The notes under the pieces were generated by a model. It made no database searches. It had not been told where the DNA came from and was given only the letters and a program-made list of their open reading frames with translations. A program made the translations under genes and the position numbers. DNA of 64,000 nt from Marinobacter confluentis (lineage in GTDB: Bacteria; Pseudomonadota; Gammaproteobacteria; Pseudomonadales; Oleiphilaceae), in the NCBI RefSeq assembly GCF_004785685.1, contig NZ_SRPF01000003.1, positions 248,001 to 312,000 on the forward strand. The letters are read 5' to 3'. Positions 1 to 5,541 of the stretch are shown here, one piece after another. Position 1 is the first letter of the stretch; each line of letters starts with the position of its first letter.

Positions 1-389
1 TAGAAAAATATAGCCTTTAAATCACCGAGGGTGAGGAATAATCCAGAGAGGAAGCTCGCTGATAGTTTCGACGCTGACCGACCAGAATCCTCTAACTGCA
101 ATGACGCTTTCGATCTGATGAGGCTTATACCAAACCAGATGAGATACGCGCCTGCTAGATATCTCAGGATCAAGAAAAAGCTGCCCGCAACTTCTGCCAG
201 CGCAGCCATTCCTAAAACAGCCAGAAACACGAAAACAAGATCACCGGCGACAATACCCGCCGCAACAGCACTACCGTTTAAGAACCCCGCAGAGGAGGAG
301 CGAGCAACGACTAACGCGACACTCGTGCTTGGAACTAGCGCTAAAGCGGCCATTGCTCCAAAAAGAGCTAATATTTCAAGCAGACTCAT
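1..389 (-). CDS. LysE/RhtB-family amino-acid exporter, partial (cassette gene)
   Basis: Reading the minus strand from the ATG at 389 gives 129 open residues before the window ends, so the C-terminal part is missing. The product starts MSLLEILALFGAMAALALVP, has several hydrophobic segments, and carries the GDLKAIFF stretch typical of LysE-type translocators, which export amino acids across the inner membrane. A ribosome site (AGGGAT) lies just before the start. The gene begins directly after the attC R' core of the preceding cassette (GTTAAAC on the minus strand), so it is the first gene of the next cassette. Confidence 0.8.
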   Translation of the reverse strand, partial: MSLLEILALFGAMAALALVPSTSVALVVARSSSAGFLNGSAVAAGIVAGDLVFVFLAVLGMAALAEVAGSFFLILRYLAGAYLIWFGISLIRSKASLQLEDSGRSASKLSASFLSGLFLTLGDLKAIFF

Positions 390-401
390 AGTGATCCCTG
401 T

Positions 402-490
402 GTTTAACGCTGAGGCAACCGGCGCCGGAGCGCCAGCAAACGATTCGGACTCGCTTCTGGTCGGCAGCCAGCTCATTGTCAGTGTTATTA
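402..490 (-). repeat. attC site A
   Basis: The left part (GTTTAACGCTGAGG, then CAACCGGCGCCGGAGCGCCAGC in two pieces) matches the attC copies at 3942 and 4392 almost base for base. The right half is more diverged but ends with a core-like GTTATTA at 484-490 (another GTTAGAT lies at 492-498). Length is 89 bp, close to the 90 bp of the neighbouring sites. It would be the attC of the cassette holding the dehydrogenase gene. Confidence 0.7.
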
Positions 491-596
491 GGTTAGATGA
501 ACATTAATGCCCGGTGAAATGCTAACCTGACCCCAGTTTTCCGCTGCGATCAGGTAGTCCAGCGATGCGGCCCACCTAACTTTTTCAGGAGAAAAA

Positions 597-1724
597 ATGT
601 CGGACACCAACATCGAACTTACTTCCACCATTAGCGAAGACAACAAACTGGAAGTTGCCCTGCGCGAGATCGAGATCCCGCAGCCGGGCGACAACCAAGT
701 GGTCATCCGCATCGAAGCCGCTCCCATCAACCCGTCTGACCTGGGCGTGATGTTCAGCGCGGCCGATATGACGACGGCCAGCCAGTCCGGTAGCGCCGAT
801 CGCCCGGTCATCAGTGCCGATGTCCCGGCCAAGTTCATGGGTGCCGTTAAAAAGCGGGTTGGCAAGCCCATTCCCGTCGGCAACGAAGGCGCCGGTACAG
901 TCGTCGCTGCTGGCTCATCAGCCGCTGCACAAAGCCTGATGGGCAAAACCGTCGCGGTCATTGGCGGTGGTAGCTACCGCAAATATCTCTGCGCCAATGT
1001 TCAAAACTGTCTGGAACTGGAGCCGGGCACGACTGCCGCCGAAGGCGCTTCAAGCTTTGTGAATCCGCTGACGGCATTGGCCATGGTAGAAACCATGCGA
1101 GCTGAAGGCCACAAGGCTATCGTTCACGCGGCCGCCGCCTCTAACCTCGGACAAATGCTCAACCGCATCTGCATCGCCGACGGGATCGACCTGGTCAATA
1201 TCGTCCGCAAGCCGGAACAGGAAACATTGCTGCGCGATATGGGCGCCAAATACGTGGTCAACTCCAGTAGCGACAGCTTTATGGCCGACCTGACCGAAGC
1301 CCTTATCGAAACCGGCGCTACCATCGCCTTCGACCCTATCGGTGGCGGCAGATTGGCCAGTGATATTCTCACCAGCATGGAAGCCGCGGTCTCTCGCAAC
1401 ATGACGGAATACAGCGTGTATGGATCTGACATCTACAAGCAGGTGTATATCTATGGCGCCCTTGATCGTGGCCCGATCACGCTGAACCGCACGTTTGGTT
1501 TTGCCTGGGGTGTGAACGGCTTTCTACTGTTCAATGTATTGGGAAAGCTGGGCAAGGAAACCAACATCGCCATGCGCAAACGCATAGCCGCCGAGATCAA
1601 GACCACCTTCGCCAGCCACTACACGCACGAAGTATCCCTGGCCGGTGCCCTACAACTGGATGCGATCTCGGTTTACGGCAAACAGGCGACCGGGGAGAAG
1701 TTCCTGATCAAACCACAGAGCTAA
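597..1724 (+). CDS. Zinc-type alcohol dehydrogenase-like / quinone oxidoreductase-like MDR protein
   Basis: 375 residues of the medium-chain dehydrogenase/reductase superfamily. Visible landmarks are the GroES-like N-terminal half with APINPSDLG and GNEGAGTVVAAG, and a Rossmann half with AAASNLGQMLNRI followed by FDPIGGG. The catalytic-zinc cysteine and histidine pattern of true alcohol dehydrogenases is not evident, so an NAD(P)H-dependent reductase is more likely; the substrate is unknown. A clear AGGAG precedes the ATG. It lies between two attC sites but is transcribed opposite to the other cassette genes, so it is either a reversed cassette gene or a separate insertion into the array. Confidence 0.8.
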   Translation: MSDTNIELTSTISEDNKLEVALREIEIPQPGDNQVVIRIEAAPINPSDLGVMFSAADMTTASQSGSADRPVISADVPAKFMGAVKKRVGKPIPVGNEGAGTVVAAGSSAAAQSLMGKTVAVIGGGSYRKYLCANVQNCLELEPGTTAAEGASSFVNPLTALAMVETMRAEGHKAIVHAAAASNLGQMLNRICIADGIDLVNIVRKPEQETLLRDMGAKYVVNSSSDSFMADLTEALIETGATIAFDPIGGGRLASDILTSMEAAVSRNMTEYSVYGSDIYKQVYIYGALDRGPITLNRTFGFAWGVNGFLLFNVLGKLGKETNIAMRKRIAAEIKTTFASHYTHEVSLAGALQLDAISVYGKQATGEKFLIKPQS

Positions 1725-1785
1725 GGTTCAGGGTCTAGCTGCAAGGCCATTCCAGGGCACTGGAGTCAGATGTGCTCTTCTCGCC

Positions 1786-1835
1786 CTGGAGTGGTTAAAA
1801 AGCAGCACGCTTTTGGCGTCGGGTTGACTGCCCTG
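1786..1835 (-). repeat. attC site B, half-site split by an insertion sequence
   Basis: The stretch ending CACGCTTTTGGCGTCGGG, TTGACTGCC matches the inner and L'' part of the other attC sites (CACGCTTTTGGCGTCCGG, TTGACCGCC). It stops where the IS begins. The missing R'' core, GTTATGC, is found at 3422-3428 just past the other end of the IS, with the stop codon of the DUF2199 gene inside it as in the other cassettes. The L'/R' side (below 1786) is not recognisable and may be diverged or deleted. Confidence 0.7.
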
Positions 1836-1843
1836 ATACTGAT

Positions 1844-1854
1844 TGAGCCTTCTC
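1844..1854. repeat. Left subterminal inverted repeat of the IS
   Basis: TGAGCCTTCTC is the exact reverse complement of the repeat at 3406-3416. A near-copy in inverted orientation (GGGAGAAGACTCA, 1904-1916) sits directly before the transposase ATG, so the 5' leader can also fold on itself. Confidence 0.8.
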
Positions 1855-1916
1855 CCCAGCCCAGCGGTTGCCCGCTAAGCTGGAAGGCGACCAAGCACTA
1901 CAAGGGAGAAGACTCA

Positions 1917-2960
1917 ATGAACTTTTACCATAGCACCCACCGTCATTATTGTGGAATCGACCTGCACGCCCGCAGCCTGTATGTCTGCATCATCGACCAG
2001 CAAGGGGAGGTATTGCTGCACAAGGAAATCAAAGCCCGTCCGGAACCCTTGCTCGCCCTGCTCGAACCTTTTCGCGATGACCTTGTCGTTGGCGTCGAGT
2101 GCATGCACTGCTGGTACTGGATCTCGGATCTGTGTGAAGAACACGGCATCGACTTCATCCTCGGCCATGCCCTATACATGAAAGCCATCCATGGGGGTAA
2201 AACCAAGAACGACCGTATTGACTCGTTCAAGATCGCCATGCTCATGAAGGGCGGTAACTTCCCTCTGGCCTATACCTATCCCAAGGAGATGCGGGCCACT
2301 CGCGACCTGCTGCGCCGACGCACCCGGATCGTCCAGCACGGGGCCATGCTCAAGGCCCATGTCGTGAACACCACCAGCCAATACAACCTGCCTCCGAATA
2401 AGCTCAACCTTAAGAATATCGGTGCCCGGGAACAGGTCCATGCGGTCTTTGCCGACCGGGACGTCCAACACAACATCGATCTGGACCTGGCCATCATCGA
2501 TTGCTATCACCGGGAGCTGAGTAAGCTTGAAGAACACCTGGAGCGGCAAGCCAAACAACATGACCCCACTTCCCTGAGTGTACTGCGGACCATTCCCGGA
2601 GTTGGTCGCATCCTGGCCCTGACGATTCTCTACGAGGTGGGTGATATCCAGCGCTTCGAGACCGTCCAGAAATTTGCCTCCTACGCCCGGCTCATCAAGT
2701 GCAAGGCCGAATCCGCCGGCAAAGTGTATGGCACCCAGGGCAATAAAATCGGCAACGCCCATCTCAAGTGGGCGTTCTCGGAAGCAGCAGTGCTGTATTT
2801 GCGGGGCAATGACAAAGCCCAGCGATATCTACAGAAACTCCAGAAACGCATGAACAAGGCCAAAGCCTTATCCGCGCTAGCCCACAAGCTGGGCCGTGCC
2901 GCCTACTTCATGCTTAAGCATCAGAGGGTGTTCGATGAACAACGATTCCTGAAGGGTTAG
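1917..2960 (+). CDS. IS110/IS1111-family transposase
   Basis: 347 residues. The N-terminal DEDD RuvC-like domain shows CGIDLHARSLYVCIID (first Asp), VGVECMHCWYW (Glu) and KTKNDRIDSFK (the two late Asp). The C-terminal domain has the family segment TIPGVGRILALTI and ESAGKVYGTQGNKIGN with the serine expected for the second catalytic domain. The ATG at 1917 is chosen because it follows GGGAG at a good distance and gives the usual N-terminus; the reading frame stays open further upstream through attC sequence. It catalyses RNA-guided recombination of the element. The gene looks intact. Confidence 0.93.
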   Translation: MNFYHSTHRHYCGIDLHARSLYVCIIDQQGEVLLHKEIKARPEPLLALLEPFRDDLVVGVECMHCWYWISDLCEEHGIDFILGHALYMKAIHGGKTKNDRIDSFKIAMLMKGGNFPLAYTYPKEMRATRDLLRRRTRIVQHGAMLKAHVVNTTSQYNLPPNKLNLKNIGAREQVHAVFADRDVQHNIDLDLAIIDCYHRELSKLEEHLERQAKQHDPTSLSVLRTIPGVGRILALTILYEVGDIQRFETVQKFASYARLIKCKAESAGKVYGTQGNKIGNAHLKWAFSEAAVLYLRGNDKAQRYLQKLQKRMNKAKALSALAHKLGRAAYFMLKHQRVFDEQRFLKG

Positions 2961-2961
2961 T

Positions 2962-3109
2962 CACGCCACGGGGTGAGCATGACGTCTAACTGGATCAAAC
3001 AGGATGATGACCGAAAGCCGGGTGTCCGCTGACTGGTACCCGATACCGAACCGGCCTTCTATCACTAATGTTGAAGCCAGACGCTTTGATTAGCCACCCC
3101 GTGGGCGTG
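2962..3109 (+). ncRNA. Candidate guide RNA (seekRNA/bridge RNA) region of the IS
   Basis: Directly after the transposase stop, CACGCCACGGGGTG (2962-2975) can pair with CCACCCCGTGGGCGTG (3094-3109), closing a domain of about 150 nt. IS1111-type elements are known to carry their guide RNA between the transposase gene and the right end, so position and structure fit. The non-coding stretch continues to 3405 and contains another perfect stem (TTGGCCGC/GCGGCCAA, 3361-3380). Exact ends and guide loops cannot be fixed from one sequence. Confidence 0.5.
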
Positions 3110-3405
3110 CCTTAATGCCATGAGCCAGTGCGCTTACACCGGTCCTGAGCCTGCCCCTAACTGGAGCTCAGCAACCAGATCCTTGAATAGCGCCAGTGAC
3201 CGGTTAACCGATGAATGTCTGGTGCCCCTGACCCACCGATGGAACAACCGGTCAGGCAGTGGCCTAAAGCCACGTCAGAGAGCCCCTATATGTGTTTGCT
3301 GTAAGTGCCTGACAGCCAAACGAGACTGACGAAGCAGGCGTTCTCGCTCATGGGTTTAGGTTGGCCGCTGGCGCGGCCAAAAAATGACTATTGCCTATTG
3401 AATCC

Positions 3406-3416
3406 GAGAAGGCTCA
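3406..3416. repeat. Right subterminal inverted repeat of the IS
   Basis: GAGAAGGCTCA, exact inverted copy of 1844-1854. It is followed by TATG and then the attC core GTTATGC, placing the right end of the IS within a few bases of 3419. Confidence 0.8.
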
Positions 3417-3422
3417 TATGTG

Positions 3423-3929
3423 TTATGCGATTTTCTTGCCATGCACCCTGTTCGCATATATTTCCGAAACCCTCTTAACGGAAATGCCCTGTTGCTGCTC
3501 AAGGGCCAAAGGATGATCGGTAGGCTCAAGTTCAATGTATGGCCGAACTCCATCATCCCTGATATGTACTTTGGTTCTGAGGTTCAGAGTTTCAGGATAG
3601 ATATTTATTGAAGCAGAGAACCAACCGAAATACGGACCAAATTTCGACCGTTCTTTCACTTCCAGTAAGTCCTGAAATTCAAAAAAGTTGTCCTCACTTA
3701 GTGACACCCACACTCCCCAGATGAATGGATCGTCGTGGCCTATTACGGGTATTTCCAAGCAACCTCTGACGAAAAACCATTTATCGTCAATTACACAGAG
3801 ATCGCTGGTTAAAAATACACGCTCTGGTCTCTCCGCCTCAGGGACGTCCAGGTAGTGGATGGGATAATCCCAACCGAAAGTGGGAATGCCCTCGACGATT
3901 TCGTCACAACAGGCACACTGAAATTTCAT
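3423..3929 (-). CDS. DUF2199 domain protein (cassette gene)
   Basis: 168 residues starting MKFQCACCDEIVEG. The frame is open further upstream, but that extension is translated attC sequence (VPSAGAPAPVTSA), so the ATG at 3929 is chosen. Family features include a CxxC pair near the N-terminus (possibly metal-binding), WDYPIHYLDVPEAERP, RGCLEIPVIG, WGVWVSLSE, YPETLNLRTKVHIRDDG and PTDHPLALEQ, matching DUF2199. The length is normal for the family. Function is unknown. The stop codon lies inside the attC R'' core at 3422-3428, now separated from the rest of that attC by the IS. Confidence 0.85.
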   Translation of the reverse strand: MKFQCACCDEIVEGIPTFGWDYPIHYLDVPEAERPERVFLTSDLCVIDDKWFFVRGCLEIPVIGHDDPFIWGVWVSLSEDNFFEFQDLLEVKERSKFGPYFGWFSASINIYPETLNLRTKVHIRDDGVRPYIELEPTDHPLALEQQQGISVKRVSEIYANRVHGKKIA

Positions 3930-3941
3930 CCGACACTCCCT

Positions 3942-4031
3942 GCATAACGCTGAGGTAACCGGCGCCGGAGCGCCAGCGGAGGGAACCAAAAGCGCCACGC
4001 TTTTGGCGTCCGGTTGACCGCCTGGTTATGG
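3942..4031 (-). repeat. attC site C
   Basis: 90 bp from GCATAAC (3942-3948) to GTTATGG (4025-4031). It has imperfect inverted halves (GTAACCGG against CCGGTTGACC) and an inner AAAAGCG/CGCTTTT stem. It is nearly identical to site D. On the minus strand it follows the gene at 4026-4376, whose stop codon overlaps the core. Confidence 0.88.
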
Positions 4032-4376
4032 CCTCGCATGCTTGGTCACCCTATGAATTACAAATTTTCCGCAAACCAAGCAAATGACGAGAATTAGTAA
4101 TATTTGGATAGCGAAGTTCGCGCCGAAATACCACCAGTACTCGCCAGATACCTCTTTCTTAGCTGCGACCAAGCGGTCCACAAATTCCGGAGAGCGCATC
4201 AACGCATTGGCTTCTTCTCGGGAAAGATCTGATATTGACCTGCCATCCAATGCCAATTCAGCAGTCTCTTTGTTTACGTGCTCTACCAGCACCTCGCCAA
4301 AAACTCCGCCTATTGCGCTCACACACACTGCTAAAATTAGGCTAGCAAAAATGGATAGATAAACCTTCTTCTTCAC
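4026..4376 (-). CDS. Small membrane protein of unknown function (cassette gene)
   Basis: 116 residues from a GTG at 4376 preceded by AAGGAAG; the longer frame upstream is attC sequence. A hydrophobic N-terminal segment (about residues 5-25) and a C-terminal one (about 80-102, QILLILVICLVCGKFVI) flank a charged middle, suggesting two membrane passes with an outside loop of about 55 residues. It is clearly related to the next cassette gene (4476-4841): same start context, LM..xxF, AKxExxxxYxWYF, QILL and CGKxVI in the same order. No family was recognised. Confidence 0.75.
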   Translation of the reverse strand: MKKKVYLSIFASLILAVCVSAIGGVFGEVLVEHVNKETAELALDGRSISDLSREEANALMRSPEFVDRLVAAKKEVSGEYWWYFGANFAIQILLILVICLVCGKFVIHRVTKHARP

Positions 4377-4391
4377 TCGACTTCCTTGTAG

Positions 4392-4481
4392 CCATAACGC
4401 TGAGGTAACCGGCGCCGGAGCGCCAGCGGAGGGAACCAAAAGCGGTACGCTTTTGGCGTCCGGTTGACCGACTGGTTATGG
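4392..4481 (-). repeat. attC site D
   Basis: 90 bp from CCATAAC (4392-4398) to GTTATGG (4475-4481), differing from site C at only a few bases (GGTACG for GCCACG, GACTGG for GCCTGG). Near identity of C and D agrees with duplication or shared origin of the two related cassettes. Confidence 0.88.
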
Positions 4482-4841
4482 CTGCTCATTACGCCTCACG
4501 ATTCCGATGACCAACTTGCCACAACCGAGAGCCAACAAAAGCATCAATAGAATCTGGACGACGCTAATGGCTATAAAATACCACTGGTATTTGTCTTGGG
4601 CTTCTTGTTTGGCTGACGAGAACTTTTTCAGGAAGTCATCATTTTTCATGAGATTCGAAAGCTGCTCTTTCGACATGAATTCCCAGGTTTCAAGATCCCA
4701 AGGCTCTGGACCAAGCACGCTCACGCGAATCTCTTTCTCCATCATTTCCTGAAGTGCGCTTCGGCCTGTTTCCAATACAGATTCAACCAAGTTCACGAGC
4801 AGGAAAAAGACGAAAATTGTTAAACAAACTTTGAGCTTCAC
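4476..4841 (-). CDS. Small membrane protein, paralogue of the adjacent cassette gene
   Basis: 121 residues from a GTG at 4841 behind AAGGAAGTCGA, the same leader as its neighbour. N-terminal hydrophobic segment (KVCLTIFVFFLLVNLV), charged central loop, then VVQILLMLLLALGCGKLVI. Similar to the product of 4026-4376 along most of its length but well diverged, so the copies are old or were picked up separately. Its stop codon lies in the R'' core of site D. Function unknown; a two-pass inner-membrane protein is the only supportable description. Confidence 0.75.
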   Translation of the reverse strand: MKLKVCLTIFVFFLLVNLVESVLETGRSALQEMMEKEIRVSVLGPEPWDLETWEFMSKEQLSNLMKNDDFLKKFSSAKQEAQDKYQWYFIAISVVQILLMLLLALGCGKLVIGIVRRNEQP

Positions 4842-4856
4842 TCGACTTCCTTGTGG

Positions 4857-4958
4857 CCATAACGCCAGCGCACAACGGCGCCCTTGTAATGGAGGCGCAG
4901 CCGCAATGAAAAGGGCGTCCGGCGGCCACCGGCCGCGAATTGATGCGCCTTGTTACGT
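4857..4958 (-). repeat. attC site E
   Basis: 102 bp from CCATAAC (4857-4863) to GTTACGT (4952-4958). On the minus strand it begins ACGTAACAAGGCGCATCAAT and ends CGCCGTTGTGCGCTGGCGTT, a form common among integron attC sites and clearly different from sites A, C and D. It belongs to the DUF2750 cassette, whose stop codon overlaps the core. Confidence 0.85.
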
Positions 4959-5291
4959 TTTGAGTCTGGCACGGAGTTCCTCAGTTGTGTAGGTGAGAGA
5001 CTCTTGGCCGTAGCGGGGCGAAGCCAAGAAATCGACAATTTGTAGGCTCGACGAACCCAACCAGGCAGCACCCAGGAAATTGCTCATCGGTACGAACACC
5101 GGGGACAGTCCTCTTTGGTTCAAATTCTCAGCGAACACTTCTGCTTTTTCTGCTGACGACCAAACAGGAAGATCCCTGCCACCCTCCGCTGGTAACGCAT
5201 AAAGTGATTGGCCTGCCATTAGCACCCAAACACCATCTTGCTCCTGAACAGAGGCGATAAATTCGCGATCACCGATGATTTCTAAATTCAT
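4953..5291 (-). CDS. DUF2750 domain protein (first cassette gene)
   Basis: 112 residues, MNLEIIGDREFIASVQEQDG at the start, then VWVLMAGQSLYALPAEGG, LPVWSSAEKAEVFAEN and a C-terminal part ending TTEELRARLKT. The pattern and size fit the DUF2750 family, small soluble proteins of unknown role often found in mobile cassettes. It is the cassette closest to the presumed attI side, so it would be nearest any array promoter. Confidence 0.75.
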   Translation of the reverse strand: MNLEIIGDREFIASVQEQDGVWVLMAGQSLYALPAEGGRDLPVWSSAEKAEVFAENLNQRGLSPVFVPMSNFLGAAWLGSSSLQIVDFLASPRYGQESLTYTTEELRARLKT

Positions 5292-5541
5292 TCAAATACT
5301 CAAAGCATTGTCGACGACGAAACGTAACCAGCAATTAAACCGAAGTCTCCGATATTGCAAAAACGTGACTTCGTCGTTATTACACCAAATTACAGAATTT
5401 AGCCCTGTTATTTTCATTGAAAATCCAACAACTTACGAATTTTAATGATTCAATTCACGTAATATCGCGACTTCTACATTTTGCTCATTCAATCGCACTG
5501 TATACCCAGGCACCCACTCTGGGCGAGCGGGTCTGACCTGT
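5292..5541 (-). other. AT-rich leader with a putative cassette/attI core site
   Basis: About 250 bp without a gene, much richer in A and T than the flanks. ACGTAAC at 5322-5328 (GTTACGT on the minus strand) equals the R'' core of site E and probably marks the junction where the first cassette joined the array. The rest may be an attI remnant and a promoter for the cassettes, but no convincing -35/-10 pair was fixed. No integrase gene or fragment was seen here. Confidence 0.4.

Larger units (their letters stand above)
1837..3419 (+). mobile_element. IS110-superfamily insertion sequence, IS1111-like, inserted in an attC site
   Basis: The element holds one transposase gene (1917-2960) and a long 3' non-coding region. 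Subterminal 11-bp inverted repeats TGAGCCTTCTC (1844-1854) and GAGAAGGCTCA (3406-3416) match perfectly. The sequences outside them join into a normal attC right half (TTGACTGCC then TGTTATGCG). No target duplication is evident. Exact ends are estimated from family custom (a few bases outside each repeat) and may be off by several bases. The layout (subterminal repeats, long 3' non-coding part, attC target) fits the IS1111 group that is known to enter integron attC sites. Confidence 0.82.
1..5330 (-). mobile_element. Integron gene-cassette array without a visible integrase (CALIN-like)
   Basis: Short genes on the minus strand are each followed by an attC-like site of about 90-100 bp with inverted-repeat core ends (CCATAAC/GTTATGG type). 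Several gene stop codons fall inside the R'' core, as is usual in cassettes. Sites are seen at 402-490, 1786-1835 plus 3421-3428 (split by an IS), 3942-4031, 4392-4481 and 4857-4958. On the attI side (right end) no tyrosine recombinase is present; the next gene is a chromosomal ycaO-type gene. The array runs off the left window edge, so an integrase elsewhere is not excluded. Confidence 0.85.

Noticed and set aside
31..507. 158-codon open frame on the plus strand
   Set aside because: It is antisense to the LysE-type gene and runs through an attC site; the reverse-strand reading has clear family motifs and a ribosome site.
3120..3329. 69-codon open frame in the IS 3' region
   Set aside because: Lies in the expected non-coding part of an IS1111-type element, with no ribosome site and no protein-like pattern.
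3361..3380. Stem TTGGCCGC/GCGGCCAA near the right end of the IS as a terminator
   Set aside because: The A-run follows the stem on the plus strand, so neither strand has the T-run order needed for an intrinsic terminator; it may instead be part of the IS RNA.
3942..4958. CRISPR-like spaced repeats
   Set aside because: The repeats are about 90-100 bp with attC architecture and separate genes of different length, not short direct repeats with equal spacers.
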